A stretch of 22,440 bases of DNA from a virus, in IMG/VR virus record IMGVR_UViG_3300010883_000553, positions 1 to 22,440 of that record; one strand, given 5' to 3'. Below, one piece after another: positions 1-8,200 of the stretch; position 1 is the first letter of the stretch, and every line of letters begins with the position of its first letter. A model generated the notes under the pieces. The model searched no databases. It worked only from the letters and a program-made list of their open reading frames with translations, and had not been told where the DNA came from. Position numbers and translations under genes: made by a program.

Positions 1-118
1 GAGATCCCCCCTCGAAAGTCTTGCCTTGCCACGGACCACCGAGAGTCCCTTCCTTTAACCCAAGCCTGCTAATCTCTTCCTTAATAATCTTCTTAAGTTG
101 TTGTTTCGTAATTTTCAT
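1..118 (-). CDS. Partial gene with a Lys-rich N-terminal helix (cut by the left edge)
   Basis: An ATG at 118-116 opens a frame of 39 complete codons that runs off the left edge. A GGGAG ribosome-binding site lies 8 bases upstream, and the gap to the amidase stop is only 20 bases, so it continues the same operon. The protein begins MKITKQQLKKIIKEEI and then has a Gly-rich stretch (LGGPWQGKTFEGG). From memory, this amphipathic Lys/Glu/Ile start (MKIT-x-x-x-L-x-x-I-I-K-E-E) recurs at the head of otherwise unrelated proteins of large marine phages. It does not by itself reveal a function. The rest of the gene is outside the window, so the product cannot be named. Confidence 0.7.
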   Translation of the reverse strand, partial: MKITKQQLKKIIKEEISRLGLKEGTLGGPWQGKTFEGGS

Positions 119-138
119 GGTATACACTCCCGATATAA

Positions 139-1020
139 TTAGTCTTTAGAACCCACAGGATACTCTTTTAAATCATTAATAATTTCATCGAGCTTCAGTC
201 CTGCCGTGTCGATTTTTCTCTTTGTAAGATGGTAGTGACATACAACACCATCAAACTTGCCCTTAGCAGCGTCTTTATCAATGCTTGTATTTAACTCTTC
301 AAAGCGTTCGCGAGGATAATCTGCCGCGATTTTATAATGAGTTAGCAGTGCTTCCAATAATGCTTTATAGGCTTCTATTTGCACAGGATAATACCCAAGA
401 TGGGGAGATAATTTCCTTCCATGCACCATGCTGTCATTTAAAATGGGGCGTTCTCCGTGGCCCCTGGCAATATAAGTTTTTTGATACCTAGTATAATACG
501 CATTGCTAAAATCTACCCCAACAGAATTATTGTTCACCGCTCTGATTCCGGCGTGCCAGGCCACATCGTTGCAATCCACTAATTGAACAATAGTGCCATC
601 GTTATCAATGCAGAAATGAGTAGAAATATTTCTCTTTTCTAAAACTCTTTTGCAAGAATCCGCTGATAAACATACATCCCAATGAGTCACGATCATGTTA
701 GGATAACGAGCTTTGGTGGACCTCTTATAACAACTAGAGTCCATCATATCAATCTTAACTTTGTCCCACTCAATTGGAATTTGCATTCCGTTGCATATAA
801 TTGAATTCTCTGCTTTGTTCTTCGCTTCCTTGGCGGTAAACAGCCTTCTATATGTTTGAGGCCCTACGAGGCCGTCTGGTATTAGATCCCACTCGACTTG
901 GAAAAGTCTAATGCTTTCGATAAGTTCTCCGCTAAACCCAGTGAGCCCAAACCAAGACGGCAACCAGCCATATTTTTTTGAACTTCTTTTGTTATAAAAT
1001 AATTTACTAAACCAAGCCAT
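139..1020 (-). CDS. N-acetylmuramoyl-L-alanine amidase (endolysin) with N-terminal peptidoglycan-binding domain
   Basis: The 293-residue protein is predicted to cut the amide bond between N-acetylmuramic acid and the peptide stem of peptidoglycan, for host lysis at the end of infection. Residues about 30-62 look like a PG_binding_1 repeat (SIRLFQ...DGLVGPQTYRRL). Residues about 107-275 look like an Amidase_2 zinc amidase: His113 in THWD, His156 in AWHAG, and a third ligand region at CHYH (261-264) followed by K-x-D near 271. No signal peptide is visible, so release would need a holin or another exported factor. The ATG start follows AGGGG, 6 bases upstream. The gene lies 9 bases after the clpP-like stop. 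Placing the binding domain before the catalytic domain is typical of phages of Gram-negative hosts. The family call is firm; the exact cleavage bond is inferred from the family. Confidence 0.88.
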   Translation of the reverse strand: MAWFSKLFYNKRSSKKYGWLPSWFGLTGFSGELIESIRLFQVEWDLIPDGLVGPQTYRRLFTAKEAKNKAENSIICNGMQIPIEWDKVKIDMMDSSCYKRSTKARYPNMIVTHWDVCLSADSCKRVLEKRNISTHFCIDNDGTIVQLVDCNDVAWHAGIRAVNNNSVGVDFSNAYYTRYQKTYIARGHGERPILNDSMVHGRKLSPHLGYYPVQIEAYKALLEALLTHYKIAADYPRERFEELNTSIDKDAAKGKFDGVVCHYHLTKRKIDTAGLKLDEIINDLKEYPVGSKD

Positions 1021-1029
1021 TTTTAGCCC

Positions 1030-1677
1030 CTATATGATGTAATCAGCAATTCCATATTTGATTGCTTCTTTCGCACTAAAGTATACATTAGTCTTTTTAT
1101 CAAAAAGATCTCTAATTTGCTTTTGACTCATCTCCGAATCCCTGGCGAGGGCTCGTATATATTGTTTTTGTGCCCACTTGGTTTCCCCCAGTTCGCTCTG
1201 TAATTCATCAATATTACCCTGTTGTCCCGAAGAAACCCCGTGAATCATAAGTCTGCAATTTGCGCCAACATATCTTTCTCCCTTGGTGCCTCCTGCCAAG
1301 AGTATAACTCCTGCGGACATAACTTTACCAAAACCAAATGTTCTCACGTCACACTCCTTTTGCATCATCTTCATAACATCGTAGACTGCAAACATATCTA
1401 CAACAGATCCTCCCCACGTTGAGATATAAAAATCAACCGGTTCATAACTTACATAAATTGTGTTCGCTTCCTCCGGGTCCGCTATCATACTTTTCCCGGA
1501 TTCTTTTAAATAGAGTAGGTTGTAAATCGCTTCGCTACATTTTTCTTGGGTTATATCCCCATAGATAGCCGCAATCCTTAACTTGACTTCATCACTAGAA
1601 GAATTCTGTCCAACCAAAGATGCTAAAAGCTGTTCGATGGCCTTTCTTTCTTCCCCTTGTAATTCTTCCGAACTCAT
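1030..1677 (-). CDS. clpP: ClpP-like serine protease (triad Asp replaced by Asn)
   Basis: The 215-residue protein has the ClpP fold signatures: a substrate-strand GG loop (STWGGSV, near 86-92), the nucleophile in KVMSAGVILLAGG (Ser121), and the base in LMIHG (His146). The 25-residue Ser-His spacing equals that of E. coli ClpP. Aligning the closing SAKEAIKYGIAD with SAPEAVEYGLVD of E. coli puts Asn197 where the triad Asp171 should be. Phage ClpP-like enzymes may act as prohead maturation proteases or may interact with host Clp ATPases. With a scaffold-like acidic gene two genes upstream and a lysis gene downstream, a morphogenesis role is a reasonable inference. The 35-residue N-terminal extension is Glu- and Ser-rich and could be a propeptide. 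The ATG overlaps the upstream stop by 4 bases (ATGA), indicating translational coupling. Confidence 0.88.
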   Translation of the reverse strand: MSSEELQGEERKAIEQLLASLVGQNSSSDEVKLRIAAIYGDITQEKCSEAIYNLLYLKESGKSMIADPEEANTIYVSYEPVDFYISTWGGSVVDMFAVYDVMKMMQKECDVRTFGFGKVMSAGVILLAGGTKGERYVGANCRLMIHGVSSGQQGNIDELQSELGETKWAQKQYIRALARDSEMSQKQIRDLFDKKTNVYFSAKEAIKYGIADYII

Positions 1678-2063
1678 TTTATGTCCTTTTGAAATTTACG
1701 AAGATATTTCATGGCACTATCCCAGTCGCTAAACTTAACCGCTCCCCTCAGTGTGTGTGGGCATGAGCTAATTATGGCGAGAATCACCATGTCACGCCAC
1801 GTATCCCGAAGTAGTTTATCAGCTTCCCTCTCTTTGAATAGCTCTTCCGAGGTTTTATTTGATTTGTAGATGTTCTCTTTCAAATCCAAAGCAGCTTCAT
1901 AGGATTTGTCACTATACTTTACTAAGCACAAACAATGGATAATAGTTTCTTCTATAATTAAAAGAGAGCGAGCAGAGAAAATAAGTGAACTAATAAATCT
2001 ATATGATAACGTGCCGAGGAAAAACCAAAGAGCACTATTAATAACTTCACTTTCCGCTAACAC
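1674..2063 (-). CDS. Conserved phage protein of unknown function with N-terminal hydrophobic helix
   Basis: The product has 129 residues. The start is GTG at 2063-2061, preceded by AAGGCGG at 5 bases; no in-frame ATG lies upstream before a stop. Residues about 10-40 are hydrophobic (ALWFFLGTLSYRFISSLIF, then ARSLLIIEETIIHCLCL) and may form one membrane-associated helix or hairpin. The rest is a charged helical domain rich in Lys and Glu, ending with WDSAMKYLRKFQ. From memory, small proteins of this form are found in marine T4-like phages next to structural and protease genes, but no function is known to me. It sits between the acidic protein and the ClpP-like gene and overlaps the latter by 4 bases. 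It could be a prohead or membrane-site assembly factor; this is speculation. Confidence 0.7.
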   Translation of the reverse strand: MLAESEVINSALWFFLGTLSYRFISSLIFSARSLLIIEETIIHCLCLVKYSDKSYEAALDLKENIYKSNKTSEELFKEREADKLLRDTWRDMVILAIISSCPHTLRGAVKFSDWDSAMKYLRKFQKDIK

Positions 2064-2108
2064 TTTATCCGCCTTATAAAAGGAAGGAAGACCTAAGTCT
2101 CCCTTCTA

Positions 2109-2130
2109 AATACACACTAGGGGGTGTATT
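2109..2130 (-). repeat. Intercistronic hairpin after the acidic-protein gene
   Basis: A perfect 7-bp inverted repeat, aatacac (2109-2115) and gtgtatt (2124-2130), with an 8-base loop. It starts 2 bases after the stop codon of the acidic-protein gene and lies 46 bases upstream of the next start. On the minus-strand RNA it is followed only by a short U run, so it is at best a weak or factor-dependent terminator, or an mRNA-stability element. Confidence 0.35.
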
Positions 2131-2132
2131 AT

Positions 2133-2690
2133 TTATCTCTTCTTGCTAAGTGATAAAAGTCTCTTCGCAACTCTTTTTGTTACTTCATTAATGAAAGCTT
2201 CTTGATTAAATTTCTCTTCCAGAGAAACGTCGGCTGCGTCTAAAGCCTCTTCTACCTCATCCCACTCTTCAAGAGACTCTTCTCCAGCGGGATCATCTAA
2301 AGCATCCTCCGCAGTACCCAGAAGTTCCTCTTCGCCGCCCTCTTCCTCTGCGTCCAATTCTACTTCTTCACCTCCTCCAGCAGAATCGACATTAATCTCA
2401 ACACCGGTCACTGATTCTAGCGCGTCTGCGATTGCATCAACGATAGCTTCGACAGTCTCCGGCGGGACATCGCCCATGGCGTCCTCTTCGGGAGGTAGTT
2501 CATCTAGTTCAGCCCCCATCTCTTCGGGAGGTAATTCATCTAGTTCCCCCCCCATCTCTTCGAGGGTGTCTACTTCCTCAGTATCTTCCTCTCCCTTTAT
2601 TGTTTTGTCAACAAAGTTCTCCGTGAGGCCTCCAATATTAGCAAGCTTCATGAACTTGCGAACCGTTGATTCATTTAATGCCTTTTTCAT
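2133..2690 (-). CDS. Very acidic repeat protein, candidate prohead core/scaffold or other virion protein
   Basis: The product has 185 residues and is extremely Glu/Asp-rich between residues 33 and 160, with basic ends (RKFMKLANIGGL at 11-22; KRVAKRLLSLSKKR at the C-terminus). Residues 44-55 and 56-67 are near-identical 12-residue units (EEMGGELDELPP / EEMGAELDELPP) followed by a third, decayed copy. The N-terminal pattern V-R-K-F-M-K-L-A-N-I resembles the start of acidic virion or core proteins in marine phages as I recall them. A charged, low-complexity, helical protein next to a ClpP-like protease would fit a scaffold degraded during head maturation, but no sequence motif proves this. The start is ATG with AGGAG 7 bases upstream. 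The region before it (2691-2760) holds no clear sigma-70 promoter. Confidence 0.75.
   Translation of the reverse strand: MKKALNESTVRKFMKLANIGGLTENFVDKTIKGEEDTEEVDTLEEMGGELDELPPEEMGAELDELPPEEDAMGDVPPETVEAIVDAIADALESVTGVEINVDSAGGGEEVELDAEEEGGEEELLGTAEDALDDPAGEESLEEWDEVEEALDAADVSLEEKFNQEAFINEVTKRVAKRLLSLSKKR
2490..2561 (-). repeat. Tandem 36-base direct repeat inside the acidic-protein gene
   Basis: Two adjacent 36-base units (2490-2525 and 2526-2561) differ at only three positions and keep the reading frame. They encode the 12-residue EEMG-[GA]-ELDELPP repeat. The near identity at the DNA level, including synonymous positions, points to a recent duplication. A slipped-strand change in repeat number would alter the protein length by 12 residues. 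Confidence 0.9.
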
Positions 2691-2760
2691 TTTAGTACTC
2701 CTAGTGCGTATTAAAGACTTGCACGAATAAATAGTACCCTAACTGCGTAAATTCTAAATA

Positions 2761-3000
2761 TTATTCTAGTAGCTTTGCTAATTTTTTCATAGCCTCAGTT
2801 TCTATTTGCTTTATCCTGACAAAACTAAGCTTTAATCTCTCGCCAACTTCTTGAAGAGTGAGCGGTCTATTCTTAATATCAATACATTTATCTATAGCTT
2901 CTAAAACACAATTATACTCGGCATCGTAGTTGATCCAAAGCCTACAACTAGTATTGGGGCATGATGTTTCATGCTCTCTACACTTTTCTAAACATCTCAT
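2761..3000 (-). CDS. Small sigma-70 region 4-like transcription factor with Cys-rich N-terminus
   Basis: The product has 79 residues. The C-terminal half (about 46-78: LTLQEVGERLKLSFVRIKQIETEAMKKL) is a close match to sigma-70 region 4.2, the helix-turn-helix that reads the -35 box (consensus T-L-x-E-I-G-x-x-L-x-x-S-x-x-R-V-R-Q-I-E-x-x-A-L-x-K-L). Regions 2 and 3 are absent, so it cannot be a complete sigma factor. The N-terminal part has Cys3, Cys7, His10, Cys14, Cys19 and Cys31, a possible zinc site. The C-x4-C-R-x-W-I-x-Y pattern is one I associate with small phage and proteobacterial sigma-like proteins. It may redirect host RNA polymerase, in the manner of T4 gp55 or an anti-sigma/co-activator. 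It overlaps the upstream stop by 4 bases and is the last gene before the presumed late block. Confidence 0.78.
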   Translation of the reverse strand: MRCLEKCREHETSCPNTSCRLWINYDAEYNCVLEAIDKCIDIKNRPLTLQEVGERLKLSFVRIKQIETEAMKKLAKLLE

Positions 3001-3425
3001 AGTTCCGGGTGCTCCTCTGCGATTATGTCGAAAAGATCTTCGATGTCACCATCATCCAGAGAAAATGTTTTTTTTGTTTCTTCCGCTTTTTTTCTTAGTC
3101 TCTTAGATTTACTACGTTTCGCTATATTATGTATCTCCATTTTTTCTTTGTACTCCTCAATGAAAGATAGTATATGAGGATCACATTCTAGATAACCAGA
3201 GATCATTACCCTGAAGAACTCAGACTGTTTGATGTTGTCATATTTTAATTTAATATTAAGGTCCGTTCGTCTTTTTGCAGAATCGTAGAACATTATCTTC
3301 TTTCTTTCATCCATGTCAGGGACAGTTGCATCTCTTATTCTAGCATCAGGGTTCATCCGACCGCGTACCCAGTCCCTATCATCCCCTTTTCTAGTTTTGT
3401 TCAAATGCTTTTTTTCTTCACTCAT
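2997..3425 (-). CDS. Conserved phage protein of unknown function, highly charged
   Basis: The product has 142 residues. Residues 1-45 are basic and disordered-looking. Residues about 50-80 (RRTDLNIKLKYDNIKQSEFFRVMISGYLE) resemble a beta-strand followed by a helix. This faintly recalls a ribbon-helix-helix DNA-binding protein, although the first helix would be unusually short. A Lys/Arg-rich coil (about 100-118) and an acidic tail (SLDDGDIEDLFDIIAEEHPEL) follow. The ATG begins 1 base after the stop of the IMPDH/GMPR-family gene, with AAGGAAA as ribosome-binding site. The next gene encodes the sigma-like protein and overlaps by 4 bases, so a joint role in transcription control is possible. I do not recognise a named family. 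Confidence 0.65.
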   Translation of the reverse strand: MSEEKKHLNKTRKGDDRDWVRGRMNPDARIRDATVPDMDERKKIMFYDSAKRRTDLNIKLKYDNIKQSEFFRVMISGYLECDPHILSFIEEYKEKMEIHNIAKRSKSKRLRKKAEETKKTFSLDDGDIEDLFDIIAEEHPEL

Positions 3426-3426
3426 T

Positions 3427-4434
3427 TTATTTCCTTGTCAATATGTGAGTATAACTCTCATGCTGCCCTGCGGGAGTTTGACGAATAAATTCACACTTAT
3501 TTCTTAGTTCTTGGAGGGTAGAGCATCCACTGTATGAAAGGCCGCTATTGATCCCACCTTGGATATCCGCCAAAACATGTGCTACCTTTCCTTTATATGG
3601 AATAGTCGTAGATATCCCTTCCGGTGTGGAGGAACGCCCTCTCCAATCAACTTGGGCGGCCTTTGATGCCATTCCTCTATAAACTTTGTATTTCTTGCCG
3701 TCATTGCCTGTAAATATTTCTCCGGGGCTCTCTTTGGTCCCGGCAAGCATGGAGCCAATCATTACAAAGTCTGCTCCAGCGGCCAGCGCTTTAACCATGT
3801 CACCGGTTGTTCTCACTCCTCCATCTGCGATGAGAACGGCATTACTAGTTGATTTGGCGCACTCTATGATGCTTTGAAAAACCGGCATTCCACTCCCTGC
3901 TACTAATCTCGTTGAACAGATAGCTCCGGAACCAATTCCAACTCTGATGCTATTCGCGCCCCACGAAGCCAGATCATCAAAAGCCTCTCGTGTAGCCACA
4001 TTACCAGCCATGATATGAATGTCCTCATCAAATCTCTCTCTAAGGGCCGAAAGACACCTTCGCATGGTTGAATGGTGGCCGTGTGCAGTATCTACACAAA
4101 AGATTTTAGCTCCATGGTTAGAAAGATAAGTTGCTCTTTCCATAAAATCACCTGTAGCTCCAATAGCCACCGCAGGATTTCCTTCACAGGCAACAAAAAT
4201 ATCTTTTTGTTTATCGATTGTATTATATCTATGTATGACTCCAAGACCGCCCGCTTTAGCCATAGCTTTAACCATTTCGACTTCTGTAACCGTGTCCATC
4301 GGGCTGGAGATAACCGGTAGGCGGTACGTGTTGTCCGAATCTAGATCGCTTCGTGTAGAGACTTTAGACCGACTTTCTATCTCGCTATATTGAGGAACAA
4401 GTAATACATCGTCAAATGATAGTGCTTCTTTCAC
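3427..4434 (-). CDS. IMP dehydrogenase / GMP reductase family enzyme without CBS domains
   Basis: The 335-residue TIM-barrel oxidoreductase acts on purine nucleotides. Visible marks are SFDDVLLVP at the start, SSPMDTVTE near 43-51, the phosphate-binding and catalytic loop [11 protein letters not shown] with Cys173, the [26 protein letters not shown] phosphate site near 203-228, and YRGMASKAA near 252. CBS domains are missing. The active-site flap between YRGM and PEGI is short (about 10 residues) and lacks the Arg-Tyr pair typical of IMP dehydrogenase, which favours GMP reductase or a diverged IMPDH. The C-terminus ([12 protein letters not shown]) is IMPDH-like. It may adjust the IMP/GMP balance for phage DNA synthesis. 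GTG start at 4434 with GGAG 5 bases before it; it overlaps the upstream stop (GTGA). Confidence 0.87.
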   Translation of the reverse strand: MKEALSFDDVLLVPQYSEIESRSKVSTRSDLDSDNTYRLPVISSPMDTVTEVEMVKAMAKAGGLGVIHRYNTIDKQKDIFVACEGNPAVAIGATGDFMERATYLSNHGAKIFCVDTAHGHHSTMRRCLSALRERFDEDIHIMAGNVATREAFDDLASWGANSIRVGIGSGAICSTRLVAGSGMPVFQSIIECAKSTSNAVLIADGGVRTTGDMVKALAAGADFVMIGSMLAGTKESPGEIFTGNDGKKYKVYRGMASKAAQVDWRGRSSTPEGISTTIPYKGKVAHVLADIQGGINSGLSYSGCSTLQELRNKCEFIRQTPAGQHESYTHILTRK

Positions 4435-4706
4435 TCTGTCTCCTTTTTAATGTTTTCTAAATGTCTTTTGAGATACCAAATGGCTTTCTCCACATCTTGT
4501 ACCGGACTGCCTTTGAACCTATGGCGACAAATGTATTTTACTGCATTGCCATCATTAAACCCTAAATCCCAGTCTTCTATAACATCAATGGCCTCATATT
4601 TCGATCCCTCTGGCTTATAGTGCGTCGGATGATCAACCATTTCTTTTTGTTTTATTTCGCGAGGCATTCCTCTTCTGTCTCTCTCATGCAAATTAGCTAT
4701 GCTCAT
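4431..4706 (-). CDS. DUF3310 protein (T7 gp1.7-type domain)
   Basis: The 91-residue protein contains the DUF3310 pattern: VDHPTHY near 24-30, YEAIDVIEDWDLGFNDGNAVKYI near 38-60, and DVEKAIWYLKRHLENI near 71-86. This domain is common in phages and occurs in T7 gp1.7, which has been described as a nucleoside monophosphate kinase. Whether this short form is catalytic is unknown, since no P-loop is present. Its position between dUTPase and a purine-nucleotide enzyme, overlapping each by 4 bases, supports a role in nucleotide metabolism. The ATG overlaps the dut stop (ATGA). A downstream Met (residue 14) is possible but less likely, given the coupled overlap. Confidence 0.82.
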   Translation of the reverse strand: MSIANLHERDRRGMPREIKQKEMVDHPTHYKPEGSKYEAIDVIEDWDLGFNDGNAVKYICRHRFKGSPVQDVEKAIWYLKRHLENIKKETE

Positions 4707-5155
4707 GACCCTGTACTCCCCAAAGCACCACCGCCTCTATTTGTAATCGCTATGGGTTCTTCATATAAGTCATCCCGCGATTCAACTGGTCTGAAGTGGA
4801 TAACAGGAACTAAAACTACTTGAGCAATCTTCTCTCCGGATTTGATTACCGTATCTTTACGATTGATGTTGTGTAAGTCTATGAACACCTCCCCATCATA
4901 GCCTGCATCAATGCAATGGGCTCCAACTATGAGCCCTCTTACCGCTGCCATACTGGACCTGTTCATGACTTGGAGCATATAACCGTGTGGAACTCCAAAT
5001 TTAAGTCCGGTTGGTAGAATAGCGCTCTCTCCAGGTCTCAAGTTAATATTTTTATTGTTCTCCGGACTATAAAAAACATCAAGTCCCGCATCTGATGGAT
5101 TAGATCTCGATGGACTTTTCACGTCTTTGCGTAACTTACAATACTCAAGTAACAT
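4703..5155 (-). CDS. dut: dUTP pyrophosphatase (trimeric dUTPase)
   Basis: The 150-residue enzyme hydrolyses dUTP to dUMP and pyrophosphate, keeping uracil out of phage DNA and supplying dUMP for dTMP. All five trimeric-dUTPase motifs are visible in order: PSDAGLDVFYS (motif 1), MNRSSMAAVRG (motif 2), GAHCIDAGYDGEVFIDLHN (motif 3, with the catalytic Asp and the uracil-gating Tyr), GEKIAQVVLVPV (motif 4) and RGGGALGSTGS (motif 5, where Leu replaces the usual Phe that stacks on uracil). The length is normal for the family. The ATG follows AAGGAGCC and heads a five-gene operon (dut, DUF3310, IMPDH/GMPR, unknown, sigma-like) behind one or two good promoters. Confidence 0.95.
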   Translation of the reverse strand: MLLEYCKLRKDVKSPSRSNPSDAGLDVFYSPENNKNINLRPGESAILPTGLKFGVPHGYMLQVMNRSSMAAVRGLIVGAHCIDAGYDGEVFIDLHNINRKDTVIKSGEKIAQVVLVPVIHFRPVESRDDLYEEPIAITNRGGGALGSTGS

Positions 5156-5180
5156 ACTGGCTCCTTCGATTTAATAATTT

Positions 5181-5209
5181 AAGGTAACATTATTTTTTTT
5201 TCTTGTCAA
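5181..5209 (-). promoter_or_regulatory. Sigma-70-type promoter for the dut operon (proximal)
   Basis: Perfect -35 TTGACA (5209-5204), 17-base spacer containing an A tract, and TACCTT (5186-5181) preceded by TG at the extended -10 position. The inferred start near 5174 leaves a leader of about 19 bases before the dut ATG with an AGGAG site. The -10 match is poor (3 of 6), compensated by the -35 and the TG. Confidence 0.6.
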
Positions 5210-5243
5210 TAACAAAAAGTATGAAGCCAAGATAGTTAGAATT

Positions 5244-5272
5244 ATTATAAAGTGCTATCCCAGTAATTTAAA
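5244..5272 (-). promoter_or_regulatory. Possible distal sigma-70-type promoter for the dut operon
   Basis: TTTAAA (5272-5267), 17-base spacer and a perfect TATAAT (5249-5244). The -35 half overlaps the last codons of dnaE. With the proximal promoter it would form a tandem pair in the 99-base gap between dnaE and dut. No terminator hairpin is visible in this gap, so readthrough from dnaE is also possible. Confidence 0.45.
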
Positions 5273-8200
5273 GTTGTGCCTAATAGATCTCGTAGAAAAT
5301 CCCCACTGTTCATCATAATCTAGCCTAGCCATGTAGGGACGGTTAATGTGTAGCTCATCTTCTTTTTTAACCCCCCAACATTTAATACTCGTAATAGTCG
5401 AAGTTGGATCAAGAACTCTAACGACCCAATAATCTTTACCATTCTTTGTCTTTTTTCTCACTATCTCTCTGGGAACAAACCAAGCGACCCCCAGATCGGT
5501 ATCCCACTCTCCCAAAGGAGGGACGCAGTATTCTTGTAGTTTCCTCTGGACATCTTTGTTTACAACAATATCGAATGGGAACACTCCGGTCAAATCAGAA
5601 ATATGTCTAATCCTCTCCTCGTCACTGAACTCTCCTTCCGAAGCGAAGGCTTCGATATTATTTAGAAACTTCTTTTTATTCTTCGGTCTTTCACATGCAA
5701 CTGCTCCCCAGAAGTGTTTGGCTCCAGTAAATCTCTCATCGATAAGATTATCTAAGGATCCGCATCTACAAAGCACGTCTAACACTCTTTTATTTAATTT
5801 GGAATAAGATATATCTTCATTAAACAAAAGTTCTTCTGCCGTATGAAATGGCCTATTATCTATGATTTGTTTTATTGCAGCTTCTCCTAACCCTTTTATC
5901 GAATTAAACGGCTGGATCAAACTCTTGTCGTCTTCACTAATTACCCATTTTGTTGTAGAGAGATTGATATCAATTGGTTGGATCTCATACCCCATTTTCT
6001 TAGCAATATTGATTGCCAGTTCTTTTCTGCCTTCCGGCTCGCGATCTAAGAATGCCGCTACCCACTCGGAAGGATAATAGTTAAGAAGCCATGCGCATTG
6101 ATAGCTCAATACAGAATAAGAAACCGCATGGCTTTTATTGAAACCGTATCCAGAGAAGTATTCAAAGTTAGCCCATAGTTTCTCTGCGCTAATTTTATCA
6201 ATTCCCTTCTCCATGCAACCTTCGATAAATTTCTTTTCAATTTTAATTTTTGCCGATACTGCGCTGCCAGTACCTTTCTTTGTTAACAACTTTCGTAGAG
6301 CGTTCCCCTCATCAAGGGAAATGTTATTGCCCAACTTGTGTGCCAATAAAGCAATCTGTTCTTGAAAAATAAGAAAACCATAAGTTTCTTGCGTCACTTC
6401 CCTCAACAGGGGATGTATATAATGGATATTCTCCGGACTATCTTTGGCCTCCACATAAGATTTGTCTACATTGGCACCAAGAGGGCCGGGGCGGTAGATG
6501 GAAGTAATAGCAGAAATATCGATAATGTTTTTTGGTTTTGCTTTCACACAAAACTCTTGTGCTCCTTCCTGTGTAAACTGAAACACTCCCGCAAAATTAC
6601 CCTTATGAAAAATGTTTTGATAAACGTTTTCATCATTCAAGTCAATCACATCGGGATGCAAAGTTTCATTATAATATTTTCTAATATCATTATAAGTCAC
6701 ATTTTTCATGCCATGATGTCTTTCTAAAATATGTTCGATCGCTACCTCAATCATTCTAAGGGTGCTTAATCCCAAGAAATCAAATTTAATAAATCCAAGA
6801 GGTTCTAAGTGCCGAACATTCTGGCCCTCCGACCACGGTGTTTGTACTACACCCTTATTACTAATGAGGGGCATGTACTTGTCTAGCTGTTCCCCTATGA
6901 CGACTCCGCCCGCGTGGCGACTAATTGATCTCACAGAGCCATATATAGCCTCGATATGAGTCTTGATAAATGGATATTTATCAAGATAGTTCCGGAGGGT
7001 CGTCGAAAATTCCATAGTCTCTTCGAAAGTTGGAACATATACGCCGGACTTGATTCCATGCTTTTTCTTTGCCGCAGGGGTAGCCTCTTGGATCATTTTA
7101 GATGTAACCGGATTCACCTCAGTGAACGGTACATTATAGAATTTAGAGACATCTTTAATCAAGGATCTCAGTTGTAAAGTATTATAATTGGATATAGGAA
7201 CAACCGTATCGGCCCCCCATTCATCTATTAACAAGTTTGTAAGCTTCATTCGATCACTAACATCATAGTCAATGTCCGGATAGTCCTTCGTGTCTCTTCT
7301 TATAAATCGTGAAAAGAGCAAATCATATTTAATAGGGTCTATTTGTGTGATCCCCAAAACATATGACAATAGCGATCCTGCTGCACTCCCTCTGCCGGGT
7401 CCTGCAAGCATGACATCATTGGCTCTGTCTGCAATCGCTTTCATTGTAAGGAAGTACTTGCTGAACCCTCTCTCATCGATAACTTTTATTTCCTCTTTAA
7501 GCCTATCAACGTAGTTAAGTTTTTTATGAAGATTCATATCTTTTAAACCTTCAATAGCTAACTTTGTTAATGCTCCTGTTGCGGTATGGTCAGGCGGCAC
7601 AACAAATCCAGGGAGCCGCACGGTACTATCCGGCATAAAGTCTTCGATTCTTTCAAATGCAATCTTATGAGTGTTGGTAATTGAATTTAATACTAATTCA
7701 TCATCATATTCAACGCCACACATGGAAGAATATTTTTTATAAGACTCCCACATTTGGTCTCCATTCTTTGGAAATAGCTCCATACCAAGCTCTTCTATGT
7801 CAACCGGTAATTCATCTGTCATCCATTCCGGCTTCTGTGCTCTTCCCAAAAATCCAAGACGTTTATATAGTTCTCTATCTTTCCAGGCGTCAGGTGTTGG
7901 ATAATGACTATCGGCTGTCGATATTAACTCCATGCTATATTCTTCTGCCATTTGAATAATATGTTTATTCAACTCGTGTTGTTCGGGTGCCGAGAACCAC
8001 TGAAGTTCACCGTACCATCGATCCCCAAAGATGGCCTGCATTCGTTCAGTTGTTTCTCTCATAGCCTTTAAAACAGCGTCAGAGCCGTCGTCACGATTAT
8101 CCCAATAATTACCTGCATACACGCCGCCAAGACAAGCAGACGAAGCAATAACTCCTTCATTATGTTCCTCCAATAATTTGTAATCAACACGAGGATATCG

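Noticed and set aside
2131-2140. GATAAATA on the minus strand as a T4-type late promoter
   Set aside because: It coincides with the stop region of the acidic-protein gene. It is an AT-rich 8-mer expected by chance, and no matching element was found before the acidic-protein, ClpP or amidase genes.
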